A DNA stretch of 64,000 nucleotides from Natronospirillum sp. (lineage in GTDB: Bacteria; Pseudomonadota; Gammaproteobacteria; Pseudomonadales; Natronospirillaceae): the NCBI RefSeq assembly GCF_022565775.1, contig NZ_JAIUMC010000006.1, forward strand, positions 1-64,000, read 5' to 3'. The translations under genes were made by a program, and so were the position numbers. A model generated the notes under the pieces. The model saw only the letters and a program-made list of their open reading frames with translations, had not been told where the DNA came from and ran no database searches. How positions within the stretch are numbered: position 1 is the stretch's first letter; each line of letters starts with the position of its first letter. Positions 34,240 to 42,414 of this stretch are shown here, one piece after another.

Positions 34240-35403
34240 TTATTTTTTTCCCTGTGTCTCTTCTGTGCGGTAGCCCACATTGATCTCCGGAGAACTGCTG
34301 GCAGGCTCCATGGTGCGACTCAGCCCTGGCTTGGCTTGTTTCCATACTGCGATAAAGAAAGCGGTCAGAGGCACCGCGAGTATCATGCCGATAATACCGC
34401 CCAGCGCTATGCCCCAGAAAATGACCGAGATCACGATAAGCGCAGGATGGAGCCCCGACCGGTTGGCCATGATCTTCGGCGTCAGCAGCCAACTCTCCAC
34501 CAGTTGAACAACCAGGAACACAGACAGACTCAGGCCCAGCAATAGCAGGCCACCATCGGGTTGAAAGTAAGCCCACGGCAAAACGACAAGCAGACCAATG
34601 AGTGTGCCGAGAAAGGGAACGATATTGAGCAAACCCAGAACCAGGCCAACGAGAATGCCGCCTTTGAGGCCGATCATTGTAAACCCGACGGACAACATGA
34701 TCGCCATGATCAAAGCGATCACGAGCTGACCCTGAAAAAAGCCGGTCACCTGGCTGACAAAGACATCAATAAAGTACATCACCCGCTTCTGCACCGCCTT
34801 ACTGGCCACCGAGAGTGCTTCCTCGGTCTTTTCGCGCAGCCGACCTCCCGACAACAACATGAAAAACAGCAGCAGCGGCACGAAACTCAGGGTCACCAGC
34901 AGCCCCGCATAGGACATCACCGCCTCTCTGGTGTTTTCGGCGGAAGGCAGCATATCCGCCAGCGTGCCATCCTCGACGCGAGCCTTGAGCATTTCCGTCA
35001 GGCCGGGAAAACGCCGGGACAAATAGCCGTCCCATCCTTCTATCACGCCGGGCGCCGCCTCAATAAAGTTCGCGGTCTGGCCATATAGAGTCGGCACCAA
35101 TAGGAGCCCGGCTCCGGCAATCAGCCCCATGAAGATCGTTACAACAATAACGGTGGCGATCATCCTGGGCCACCCGCTCCACTTCCCGAGGACGTCTACC
35201 AGCGGATAGAGAATGAGCGCGAGAATGCCCGCCACGGCCAAGGGCACAATCAAATTGAAGAAGTACGACAGGGTCAGTGCCAGAATCCACACTACCAAGC
35301 CAATGAGCGCCGCGAAGGCAACCATGACGAACATGATCACCGTAACCCGAAACAGGCGGCGCTCTACCGTTCCGAACAGCCGGTCTTCAGGGTTTACGCT
35401 CAT
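34240..35403 (-). CDS. AI-2E transporter (PerM/YdiK) family membrane protein
   Basis: 387 residues with seven to eight membrane helices: a pair at the N terminus (about 20-75), one near 85-107, a large loop with coiled-coil character (FIEAAPGVIEGWDGYLSRRFPGL), and a C-terminal cluster from about 150 to 345. The family signature ILVGLVLGLLNIVPFLGTLIGLL is present, as is WVLTPKIM-like VESWLLTPKIMANRSGLHPALIV. Despite the family name, most members are not proven AI-2 exporters; some act as Na+(Li+)/H+ antiporters. Inner membrane. First gene of a minus-strand pair. Confidence 0.9.
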   Translation of the reverse strand: MSVNPEDRLFGTVERRLFRVTVIMFVMVAFAALIGLVVWILALTLSYFFNLIVPLAVAGILALILYPLVDVLGKWSGWPRMIATVIVVTIFMGLIAGAGLLLVPTLYGQTANFIEAAPGVIEGWDGYLSRRFPGLTEMLKARVEDGTLADMLPSAENTREAVMSYAGLLVTLSFVPLLLFFMLLSGGRLREKTEEALSVASKAVQKRVMYFIDVFVSQVTGFFQGQLVIALIMAIMLSVGFTMIGLKGGILVGLVLGLLNIVPFLGTLIGLLVVLPWAYFQPDGGLLLLGLSLSVFLVVQLVESWLLTPKIMANRSGLHPALIVISVIFWGIALGGIIGMILAVPLTAFFIAVWKQAKPGLSRTMEPASSSPEINVGYRTEETQGKK

Positions 35404-35564
35404 ACGTCATGCCACAGTAGGTTCACAGGTCAACCCACAATAATGAGGGCAACTGCGCCAGTCCGTGCGACGAGACACACAGGGCCTATGCGGCGGAGCG
35501 CACAGACGGGCGTGCAAAGTGATTTCATCATCAGCTTTCATTCCCTGAAGAGCCTGCGAAAAAT

Positions 35565-35750
35565 ATGAAAACGACGACAACTATTCTGAACATGAAGTCC
35601 CTGCGCGCAATTGCCCTGGCGGCCCTGCTTGCCCTTGGAGCCGGTGGCCTGGTTGCGGGTTGTGACAGTGGCCCGGCCGAAGACGCTGGTGAGTCCATTG
35701 ACGATGCCGTAGATGATACCGGCGACGCCATTGAGGATACCTTTGACTAG
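35565..35750 (+). CDS. Small lipoprotein
   Basis: 61 residues. The signal peptide ends LVAGC, a lipobox, leaving a mature peptide of about 28 residues that is almost entirely Asp, Glu, Ala and Gly (DAGESIDDAVDDTGDAIEDTFD). The repeating D-A/D-T spacing looks like a short amphipathic acidic helix. Entericidin-like or stress-associated small lipoproteins have this form; no function can be assigned. ATG 35565 is used; ATG 35592 is possible but has no ribosome site. Confidence 0.75.
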   Translation: MKTTTTILNMKSLRAIALAALLALGAGGLVAGCDSGPAEDAGESIDDAVDDTGDAIEDTFD

Positions 35751-35861
35751 CTGGGTAATTGTTGCACCTCTGTACGATGACGTACCGATGGAACTCAACG
35801 ACTGGTTTAAGGTGACAACGAGCAATTCGCTTCTTAACGCACGACAAGGAGAACATGGATC

Positions 35862-36143
35862 ATGGATATTCTTATCTGGCTCGTAATGGGCGGTATCATC
35901 GGCTGGCTGGCCAGCCTGATCATGAAGACCTCTGGCCAACAGGGCATCATCATGAATGTAGTGGTCGGGATACTGGGCGCAGTAATTGGCGGTTGGATTT
36001 TCGGCCCCATGCTGGGCTCAGGTCAACTTGGCCAGGGTTTCAGCATCACGAGTCTATTTGTCGCTCTGATGGGCGCGATTATTCTGCTGGCCATTGTAAG
36101 CTTGTTCACCCGCGGCAGAACCCGCAATATCAACAAGCTCTAG
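35862..36143 (+). CDS. GlsB/YeaQ/YmgE-family stress membrane protein
   Basis: 93 residues with three membrane helices. LVMGGIIGWLASLIMKTSGQQG, VVGILGAVIGGWIFG and a final helix LMGAIILLAIVSLF fit the family (formerly transglycosylase-associated). Members are inner-membrane proteins induced by general stress; the exact activity is not known. The start has AGGAGAA upstream. It follows the small lipoprotein by about 110 bases and precedes a perfect 13-base inverted repeat. Confidence 0.9.
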   Translation: MDILIWLVMGGIIGWLASLIMKTSGQQGIIMNVVVGILGAVIGGWIFGPMLGSGQLGQGFSITSLFVALMGAIILLAIVSLFTRGRTRNINKL

Positions 36144-36165
36144 GATAGCCCCGCGCGGCTTTCCG

Positions 36166-36200
36166 GGCTGATCTTCTGGTTTTATCTCAGAAGATCAGCC
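36166..36200. repeat. Perfect 13-base inverted repeat with 9-base loop
   Basis: GGCTGATCTTCTG and CAGAAGATCAGCC flank the loop GTTTTATCT, 23 bases after the GlsB-type stop. There is no T tract on either side, so it is not a textbook terminator, but it could stop or stabilise the transcript. The remaining stretch to 36440 has no gene. Confidence 0.7.
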
Positions 36201-36361
36201 TGAGGGCAATGCCATGAAAAAGCGTGGAAAACAGTCAGCAAACCGGTCAATTGGCGTACAAGTCCACACAGACTAAAAGGGGCTCACAAAATAGTCTTTT
36301 TATTCATTTTGCCGGCACTCTTTAGGCCGCACGCATATCTCGTTTCTCATACTATCAAGTT

Positions 36362-36391
36362 CATCACACCTATTTGAGTGCGCGTGTGATG
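36362..36391 (+). promoter_or_regulatory. Dyad in the leader of the aminomethyltransferase gene
   Basis: CATCACAC and GTGTGATG are perfect 8-base arms separated by 14 bases, 50 bases upstream of the start codon. It could be an operator, for instance for the nearby Lrp-type regulator, or an RNA hairpin. Confidence 0.35.
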
Positions 36392-36440
36392 CGAAGCATA
36401 GTGCGCGTTAGTCGCGCCGGTACAATAAGAGGACGAGACA

Positions 36441-37703
36441 ATGATCCAGCAGCAGCAACAGAATGAATTTGGTTTTGGTACGCAAATTCGCAAATCACCT
36501 TATTTTGACGCGACCCTGCGTTGGGGCGCGAACGCGTTTTCGGTCTATAACCACATGTATATTCCGCGCGATTTCGGGGACCCGGTGCAGAATTTCTGGA
36601 ATCTGGTCAACGACGCCATTCTTTGTGATGTCGCAGTAGAGCGTCAGGTCGAGATCACCGGACCCGATGCAGCGACATTTACCCAGATGCTGACACCCCG
36701 CGACTTGTCAAAGTGCGCTGTTGGTCAATGCAAATATGTACTGATCACCAACGCCGATGGCGGGATATTGAATGACCCCATCCTGCTGCGTCTGGCGGAA
36801 AACCACTTCTGGATATCCGTGGCTGACAGCGACATCTTGCTGTGGGCTCAGGGCGTCGCCATCAACTCGGGCCTGGATGTGCATATCTGCGAGCCGGATG
36901 TTTCGCCACTGCAGCTGCAGGGCCCGAGATCTGCAGAGATCATGCAAGCACTGCTCGGTGACAGCATTGCCGATCTGCGCTACTACTGGCTGCGTGAGTA
37001 TGACCTGGACGGCATTCCGCTGATTGTGTCGCGCACCGGCTGGTCCAGTGAAGTCGGCTACGAGCTGTATCTGCGCGATGGCTCCAGGGGTGACGAGCTG
37101 TGGGAAAAGATCATGGCGGCCGGTGCACCGTTTGGCCTGAAGCCCGGTCACACGTCGACTATCCGTCGCATCGAAGGTGGCATGCTCTCCTACCACGCCG
37201 ATATGGACCACACCACCAACCCGTTTGAACTGGGCATGGACAGACTGGTCGACCTTGAGATGGAGGCTGATTTCATCGGCAAGGCGGCGTTGATGCGCAT
37301 CCGTGACGAGGGCGTGGCACGCAAGCAAGTCGGCCTGGTGATTGACGGGCCGGCCTTGTCGGGCCCCAACACCCGTTTCTGGGCCATCGGAAAGGACGGA
37401 GAGCGCGTGGGCATGGTGACGTCTGCGGTGCATTCTCCGCGACTGGAGAAGAACATTGCTCTGGCAATGGTGACGGCAGACCTTGCCGCTATTGGCACGA
37501 CTGTCGACATTGAGATGCCGAGCGGTACAAGAACCGCGACCGTGGTCGACAAGCCGTTCTATACACCCAATCAGAAGAACCCCACGACGGCAGTCACGGC
37601 AACCCAGACTCAAAGTCAGGCGCAGTTGTCCGCAGAGACTCTGCCTGGCGTGCACGTTTCAGGCAGCACCTACGATCCAACTGGCAACCACAGCCTGCAG
37701 TAA
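36441..37703 (+). CDS. DmdA/GcvT-like aminomethyltransferase family protein
   Basis: 420 residues of the GcvT superfamily, whose members move one-carbon groups to tetrahydrofolate. The sequence follows the DmdA-like branch: YSVYNHM-type start (here FSVYNHMYIP), DVAVERQVEITGPDA, MLTPRDLSKCAVGQCKYVLI, FWISVADSDILLWAQG, EPDVSPLQLQGPRS, then RRIEGGMLSYHADMD. True DmdA demethylates dimethylsulfoniopropionate, but many relatives of unknown substrate share these blocks, so I do not call it dmdA. It has an unusual Gln/Thr-rich C-terminal tail of about 40 residues. AGGA precedes ATG 36441. Followed by a hairpin and an Lrp regulator gene. Confidence 0.75.
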   Translation: MIQQQQQNEFGFGTQIRKSPYFDATLRWGANAFSVYNHMYIPRDFGDPVQNFWNLVNDAILCDVAVERQVEITGPDAATFTQMLTPRDLSKCAVGQCKYVLITNADGGILNDPILLRLAENHFWISVADSDILLWAQGVAINSGLDVHICEPDVSPLQLQGPRSAEIMQALLGDSIADLRYYWLREYDLDGIPLIVSRTGWSSEVGYELYLRDGSRGDELWEKIMAAGAPFGLKPGHTSTIRRIEGGMLSYHADMDHTTNPFELGMDRLVDLEMEADFIGKAALMRIRDEGVARKQVGLVIDGPALSGPNTRFWAIGKDGERVGMVTSAVHSPRLEKNIALAMVTADLAAIGTTVDIEMPSGTRTATVVDKPFYTPNQKNPTTAVTATQTQSQAQLSAETLPGVHVSGSTYDPTGNHSLQ

Positions 37704-37710
37704 ATCGATA

Positions 37711-37754
37711 AAGTGGGCTCGCGAGAGCATTTGATGCTCTCGCTTGGCCCACTT
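37711..37754 (+). terminator. Long stem-loop after the aminomethyltransferase gene
   Basis: AAGTGGGC/GCCCACTT enclose GCGAGAGCAT/ATGCTCTCGC with a TTG loop, about 18 paired bases with a small internal bulge, starting eight bases after the stop codon. No T tract follows, so it may be a processing-stabilising hairpin or an atypical terminator. Confidence 0.55.
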
Positions 37755-37828
37755 AATGATTGAAGAACCCTACCATGGTGATTAGACTCCCAAGAGGCAA
37801 CTGACTGGGCAAAGCGTACGGTATCAAT

Positions 37829-38347
37829 ATGAAAAAAGTCGTACTGGATGCTCTGGATATCCGTATTTTAAGTGCTGTTCAGCAACACGGACAAATAAGC
37901 AAAAACCGGCTTGCCGAACTGGTCAGCCTGTCGCCGACACCCTGCTGGAACCGCCTGACCAGACTCAAGAATTCCGGCCTTATCAAGGGCTATCGAGGGC
38001 TGGTCGAAGTCGACCGGATCATCGACCTTACCCGGGTTTTTCTCACCATTGCGCTGAAGTCGCACAAGAAGTCCGATTTCGAGCGCTTTGAAAAACGCAT
38101 TCAAACGATAGATGAAATCGTCGAATGTCATGCGACGGGTGGCGGTTCAGATTATGTGATCAAGGTTGTCACAACCAGCCTGTCCGCTTTCCAATGCGTA
38201 ATACAGGAGCTGCTTGACGAAGATATCGGAATAGACCGTTACTATATCTATGTCATTATCAAGGAAGTGAAATCGACCTCACTGACCTTGTCGCAGTTGA
38301 TGAACATCAAGAACCGCAGCGACGCCCAAGAGACGACCTCCGAATAG
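37829..38347 (+). CDS. Lrp/AsnC-family transcriptional regulator
   Basis: 172 residues. The N-terminal HTH reads LDALDIRILSAVQQHGQISKNRLAELVSLSPTPCWNRLTRLKNSGLIKGY, typical of Lrp/AsnC. A RAM effector domain follows (FLTIALKSHKKSDFERFEKRI, then HATGGGSDYVIKVVT). The SPTPCWNRL recognition helix resembles that of DoeX-type regulators of ectoine breakdown, but no doe genes are nearby. It probably controls the flanking aminomethyltransferase, OsmC, crotonase and ligase genes in response to an amino acid or related compound; that link is inferred from position only. Confidence 0.9.
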   Translation: MKKVVLDALDIRILSAVQQHGQISKNRLAELVSLSPTPCWNRLTRLKNSGLIKGYRGLVEVDRIIDLTRVFLTIALKSHKKSDFERFEKRIQTIDEIVECHATGGGSDYVIKVVTTSLSAFQCVIQELLDEDIGIDRYYIYVIIKEVKSTSLTLSQLMNIKNRSDAQETTSE

Positions 38348-38464
38348 CACCCCCTGTCATTATGGATTAGCTTTATTTTACCGAAAGCTTAGAAATCGTC
38401 GTTTTACCGCCACATGGCGCCCTGTTAAATTAATTATAAATAAACTGATATCAGGGGTTTAGCA

Positions 38465-38914
38465 ATGTCTATCCATGAAGCAGCCATCAGTTGGCAACGA
38501 CAGCCCCACGCGTCGGATCCAACCACCTACTCGCGCAATCATCTGGTGACGCTGAACGGCGACCAGCAGCTCAAGGTGTCAGCCTCTGCAGAGTTCAAAG
38601 GCGACAGCCGGTGTGCAGATCCGGAACAAATGCTGCTCAGCGCGGTATCCAGCTGCCATATGCTGTTCTTCCTGGCGATTGCCGAGTATCAGGGCTACCT
38701 CATCGAGTCCTACGAAGACAGCCCACAGGCCTGGCTGGAAAAAACCGGCAAGGGCGGCATGGAAATCACGCGAGTGGTGCTTTCCCCCAAAGTGGTCATC
38801 GGCGGCGACAAGCAGCCGGACCCGGCAGCACTGGCGCGCATACACGAGAGCGCCCACAAGAACTGCTTCATCCGAAACTCGATCACGGCCAGTGTCGAAA
38901 TCAATCACTCATAG
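38465..38914 (+). CDS. OsmC/Ohr-family peroxiredoxin-like protein
   Basis: 149 residues. OsmC-type proteins reduce organic hydroperoxides with two conserved cysteines. Both are present: Cys64 in SSCHMLFFLAIAE and Cys134 in HKNCFIRNSI. The length and the central pattern EQMLLSAVSSCH fit the YhfA/OsmC group. It is the first of three same-strand genes with short gaps (OsmC, crotonase, acyl-CoA ligase), so an operon is likely. Confidence 0.9.
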   Translation: MSIHEAAISWQRQPHASDPTTYSRNHLVTLNGDQQLKVSASAEFKGDSRCADPEQMLLSAVSSCHMLFFLAIAEYQGYLIESYEDSPQAWLEKTGKGGMEITRVVLSPKVVIGGDKQPDPAALARIHESAHKNCFIRNSITASVEINHS

Positions 38915-38939
38915 CGCTGACCTGTCGCGGAGACAAGCC

Positions 38940-39740
38940 ATGTCGACCCATCCTGACACCACGAACCTGCTGCAGAGAACCGACCGGAACGGCGCGGTTT
39001 ATCTGACCATGAACGATCCGGACAAGATGAATGCGCTGTCGGAAGACATGCTGACGGTATTGCAAGCCCAGCTTGATCTTATCGCGGAAGATCCCAGCGT
39101 GCGCTGCGTGGTACTCAGCGGCAAAGGCAAGGCGTTCTGTGCCGGCCATGACCTGAAGCAGATGCGCGCCCATCCCGATCAGGCCTATTACCAGACCCTG
39201 TTTCGACGCTGCAGCACCATGATGCAGAGCATAGTGTCACTGCCGGTTCCGGTGATCGCCCGGGTGCACGGCATTGCCGTCGCCGCCGGCTGCCAGCTGG
39301 TGTCCAGCTGTGACCTGGCCATCGCCGGACGCTCCGCTCGCTTTGGTGTATCCGGTATCAATGTGGGCCTCTTCTGCTCGACTCCTGCGGTGGCGCTGTC
39401 CAGAAACGTGTCGGCCAAGCGCGCCTTCGACATGCTGGTCACAGGCGATCTGATAGACGCCGAAACCGCCGAGGACTGGGGACTGATCAGCAGCGCTGTT
39501 GACGACGCTGAACTGGACGACGCTGTGGTGCAGAAAGTCGACAAGATCCTGAGCAAGAGCCCGTCTGCCATTCGTTTCGGCAAGTCCATGTTCCACGCCC
39601 AGCGGCAGATGTCGCTGTCCGAGGCCTATGAGCTGGCCGGCAATGTAATGGCGGACAACATGATGACGGACGACGTGTCCGAAGGCATTGATGCGTTCCT
39701 CGAAAAGCGCAAACCCACCTGGAAGCAGCTGCCGGAGTGA
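38940..39740 (+). CDS. Crotonase-superfamily protein lacking both catalytic glutamates (ECHDC3-like)
   Basis: 266 residues from ATG 38940 (GGAG seven bases upstream); the track start at 38613 is inside osmC. The fold is clear: GKGKAFCAGHDLKQM forms the oxyanion hole, then ARVHGIAVAAGCQLVSSCDLAIAG and ARFGVSGINVGLFCST. In enoyl-CoA hydratases these two blocks carry Glu144 and Glu164; here they are Gln119 and Gly139, with the 20-residue spacing kept. Hydration of a double bond is therefore unlikely by the standard mechanism. ECHDC3-like relatives share this loss. Position next to an acyl-CoA ligase suggests a CoA-thioester substrate. Confidence 0.88.
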   Translation: MSTHPDTTNLLQRTDRNGAVYLTMNDPDKMNALSEDMLTVLQAQLDLIAEDPSVRCVVLSGKGKAFCAGHDLKQMRAHPDQAYYQTLFRRCSTMMQSIVSLPVPVIARVHGIAVAAGCQLVSSCDLAIAGRSARFGVSGINVGLFCSTPAVALSRNVSAKRAFDMLVTGDLIDAETAEDWGLISSAVDDAELDDAVVQKVDKILSKSPSAIRFGKSMFHAQRQMSLSEAYELAGNVMADNMMTDDVSEGIDAFLEKRKPTWKQLPE

Positions 39741-39747
39741 CCCCGAT

Positions 39748-41385
39748 ATGATGGAGCCCAGTGCATTCAACGAGGCGCTGCCAAAGACAGCTGCCAATCA
39801 CGTGGCGCTGTCGCCGCTGAGCTTTCTCAAGCGGGCTGCTGCGGTCTGGCCGGACAGTCCGTCCGTCATCTATGGTGCCACCACCTATACGTGGCAACAG
39901 ACCTGGCAGCGGTGTCGCCAACTGGCCTCGGTGCTGGCAGGCTTCGGTATTGGTCGCGGAGACACTGTCTCTGTGATGCTGCCCAATGTGCCGGCCATGT
40001 ATGAGGCACATTTCGGAATACCCATGACTGGGGCGGTACTGAACGCCATCAATATCCGCCTGGATGCCGCCACTGTGGCCTTTATCCTCGACCACAGTGA
40101 CACCAAGCTGCTGTTGGTAGACCCGGAGTACATTGACGTGGTGAATCAGGCGCTGACGCAGTTACAGGGGCCAGCACCGCTGGTGATCACTGTGGCCGAC
40201 CCGGAATTTGATCAGAGTGCCTCGCTGGGTGATCTGGAATATGAAAGCCTGCTGGCCGGACGAACCGAGCTGACTGACTGCTCTGCCCCGATCGATGAGT
40301 GGGATGCCATCACCCTGGGCTACACCTCCGGCACAACGGGCAACCCCAAAGGCGTCGTGTCACACCATCGGGGGGCCTACCTTAATGCGGTCAGCAATAT
40401 TCTGTCCTGGGGGCTGGCCTCGAATGTGGTCTACCTGTGGACCCTGCCGATGTTTCACTGCAACGGCTGGTGTTTTCCCTGGACGCTGGCCGCCCTGGGT
40501 GGCACCAGCGTCTGCCTGCGCAAGGTCGACCCGGAGCGTATTCTGCACCTGATCAGGCAACACCGGGTCACTCATTATTGCGGGGCACCCATTGTCCACT
40601 CGATGCTCGCCGAAGCTGCCGTGCAGTCCACACCGATAGAACACAAGGTGGCCGGCCTGATTGCCGGTGCCGCCCCTCCCGCTTCCGTGCTGGCCAAGAT
40701 GGAGCGCATCGGGATCGAACTGACCCACGTCTACGGGCTGACCGAGACCTATGGCCCGGCGACCGTGTGTGCCAAACAGAAGGACTGGGCCGAGTGCACC
40801 CTGGAAGAGCGTGTGGAACTCAACGGCCGGCAGGGTGTTAGCTACCCGCTGCAGGAAGACGTGGTAGTGCTTGATCCGGACACCCTGGAGCCGGTGCCGG
40901 CGGACGGCAAGACGGTGGGTGAAATCATGTTCCGGGGCAACATTGTCATGAAGGGTTACCTGCGCAACGAGAAGGCAACGGAAGAAGCCTTTGCGGGGGG
41001 CTGGTTCCATACCGGCGACCTGGCCGTTGTGCATGCCGATGGGTATATCAAGATTTCCGATCGCTCCAAGGATGTCATCATATCGGGCGGCGAGAACATT
41101 TCGTCTCTGGAGGTCGCGGAAATCATCCAGCGCCACCCGCAAGTCGAACTCGCAGCGGTCGTCCCCATGCCCGATGAAAAATGGGGTGAAGTCCCTGCCG
41201 CGTTCGTACAGCGGATTGACGGCAGTGAGCTGACGGAGCAGGCACTGATCGACTTCTGCAAGAACAACATGAGCCGCTTCAAGGCGCCGAAGAAAATCTT
41301 CTTCGAGTATTTGCCCACCACGGCCACAGGAAAGATCCAGAAGTTCGTCCTGCGGCAGCGACTGGCTGAAGGGCAACGGAGCTAG
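39748..41385 (+). CDS. Acyl-CoA synthetase (AMP-forming), DmdB/short- to medium-chain-like
   Basis: 545 residues. It activates a carboxylic acid with ATP and CoA. Motifs: YTSGTTGNPKG (P-loop), LPMFHCNGWCFPW (substrate pocket, shared with butyrate/methylmercaptopropionate ligases and plant AAE enzymes), YGLTETYGP, GWFHTGD, and the adenylating Lys in TATGKIQKF. The cytoplasmic enzyme lacks membrane segments. ATG 39748 has GGAG ten bases upstream, overlapping the crotonase stop region. The substrate is unknown; a short or branched acid fits the pocket motif. Third gene of the OsmC-crotonase-ligase set. Confidence 0.9.
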   Translation: MMEPSAFNEALPKTAANHVALSPLSFLKRAAAVWPDSPSVIYGATTYTWQQTWQRCRQLASVLAGFGIGRGDTVSVMLPNVPAMYEAHFGIPMTGAVLNAINIRLDAATVAFILDHSDTKLLLVDPEYIDVVNQALTQLQGPAPLVITVADPEFDQSASLGDLEYESLLAGRTELTDCSAPIDEWDAITLGYTSGTTGNPKGVVSHHRGAYLNAVSNILSWGLASNVVYLWTLPMFHCNGWCFPWTLAALGGTSVCLRKVDPERILHLIRQHRVTHYCGAPIVHSMLAEAAVQSTPIEHKVAGLIAGAAPPASVLAKMERIGIELTHVYGLTETYGPATVCAKQKDWAECTLEERVELNGRQGVSYPLQEDVVVLDPDTLEPVPADGKTVGEIMFRGNIVMKGYLRNEKATEEAFAGGWFHTGDLAVVHADGYIKISDRSKDVIISGGENISSLEVAEIIQRHPQVELAAVVPMPDEKWGEVPAAFVQRIDGSELTEQALIDFCKNNMSRFKAPKKIFFEYLPTTATGKIQKFVLRQRLAEGQRS

Positions 41386-41403
41386 TGTCCCGCCTTTTTT
41401 GCT

Positions 41404-41412
41404 TGCTATAGT
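41404..41412 (+). promoter_or_regulatory. Possible extended -10 promoter for the LysR gene
   Basis: TGCTATAGT lies about 55 bases before the LysR start, right after a run of T that may end the ligase transcript. No convincing -35 box. Confidence 0.3.
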
Positions 41413-41466
41413 AGCAGGCGGTAGCGCCCATTACCGGGCGCCTGGCTGGCCTGAAGAGTATCCGGA

Positions 41467-42402
41467 ATGTCACAACGCGCCCCGCTTATTGCGCTCTCCT
41501 ATTTCGAGGTGGCTGCCCGCTCCAAAAGCTTCGCCCTGGCAGCGAAAGAGTTGAATGTCACCCCGGCGGCCATCAGCCACCAGATCAAGGCGCTGGAGGA
41601 TTATCTGGGCGTAGACCTGTTCGTGCGCCATCATCGCCGCGTCAGCCTCACACCGGCTGCACGGGCGGCCCTGCCTGAGCTGCAGGAGGGGTTCCAGGCG
41701 CTGGCTCAGGCCGTCGACAAGATTCGCCTGCACAGTGAGGAAGGCAAGGTCATTACGGTCTGCGCAGAGCCCCTGTTCGCCACCAAGTGGATCGTACCCC
41801 GTCTGCATCGCTTCTATGCCCGCTACCCGGAGGCCGAAGTGCGCCTGCAGGCCAGCCTGCACTCGGTTGACCAGGCTCGCGGCAGCGGATTCGGACTGGC
41901 TCATATGAAACGGGCTGGTATCGATGTATCGGTGCGTCTGGGTTATGGCGACTATGAGGGCCTGGAAGTTCAGCGGCTGATGCCATTGGAGCGGGTACCC
42001 ATGTGCAAGCCTGGCCTGATATCCAAGACCCGCGACATGGCATTGCTGAAAGACAACCCGCTGCTGTGCGATGGCACCCTGGCCCACTTTGAAGATCTGT
42101 GCGGCTGGCGAGAATGGCTGCGGCAGCAAGGTCTTGAACAGGCCAAGTCGTTCAGAACCTTGCGCTTTGGCAATGGACTGCTGACGCTGGAGGCCGCCCT
42201 GGCCGGACAGGGCTTGCTGCTGGGCTCCAGGGACCTGCTGAGTCCGGAACTCGACGCAGGCAAGCTGCAAGTCGCCATGGATCGACCTGTTCACTGCGAG
42301 CAGGCCTACTTTGTGGTCAGTGCCGAGACCAGCAGTGAACGCCCGATCGCCCGCGAGTTCCGTGAGTGGCTGCTGGGCGAAATCTCCGTGCCCGAGACTT
42401 GA
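41467..42402 (+). CDS. GcvA-like LysR-family regulator
   Basis: 311 residues. LysR HTH at the N terminus: ALSYFEVAARSKSFALAAKELNVTPAAISHQIKALEDYLGVDLFVRHHRRVSLT, the GcvA-type pattern. The substrate-binding domain follows with VCAEPLFATKWIVPRLHRFYARYPEAEV. It is convergent with the fused hydroxylase gene, their ends 12 bases apart. LysR proteins usually control a divergent gene, but here the upstream neighbour is the acyl-CoA ligase on the same strand, so the target is unclear. Confidence 0.9.
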   Translation: MSQRAPLIALSYFEVAARSKSFALAAKELNVTPAAISHQIKALEDYLGVDLFVRHHRRVSLTPAARAALPELQEGFQALAQAVDKIRLHSEEGKVITVCAEPLFATKWIVPRLHRFYARYPEAEVRLQASLHSVDQARGSGFGLAHMKRAGIDVSVRLGYGDYEGLEVQRLMPLERVPMCKPGLISKTRDMALLKDNPLLCDGTLAHFEDLCGWREWLRQQGLEQAKSFRTLRFGNGLLTLEAALAGQGLLLGSRDLLSPELDAGKLQVAMDRPVHCEQAYFVVSAETSSERPIAREFREWLLGEISVPET

Positions 42403-42414
42403 GGTGGCCCAGGT

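Noticed and set aside
36441-37703. Naming the aminomethyltransferase dmdA
   Set aside because: Many DmdA-like proteins in bacteria without DMSP metabolism share these blocks, and the expected dmdC neighbour is absent. Family-level name kept.
37829-38347. Lrp regulator as DoeX of ectoine degradation
   Set aside because: Only the recognition helix is similar and there are no doe genes nearby.
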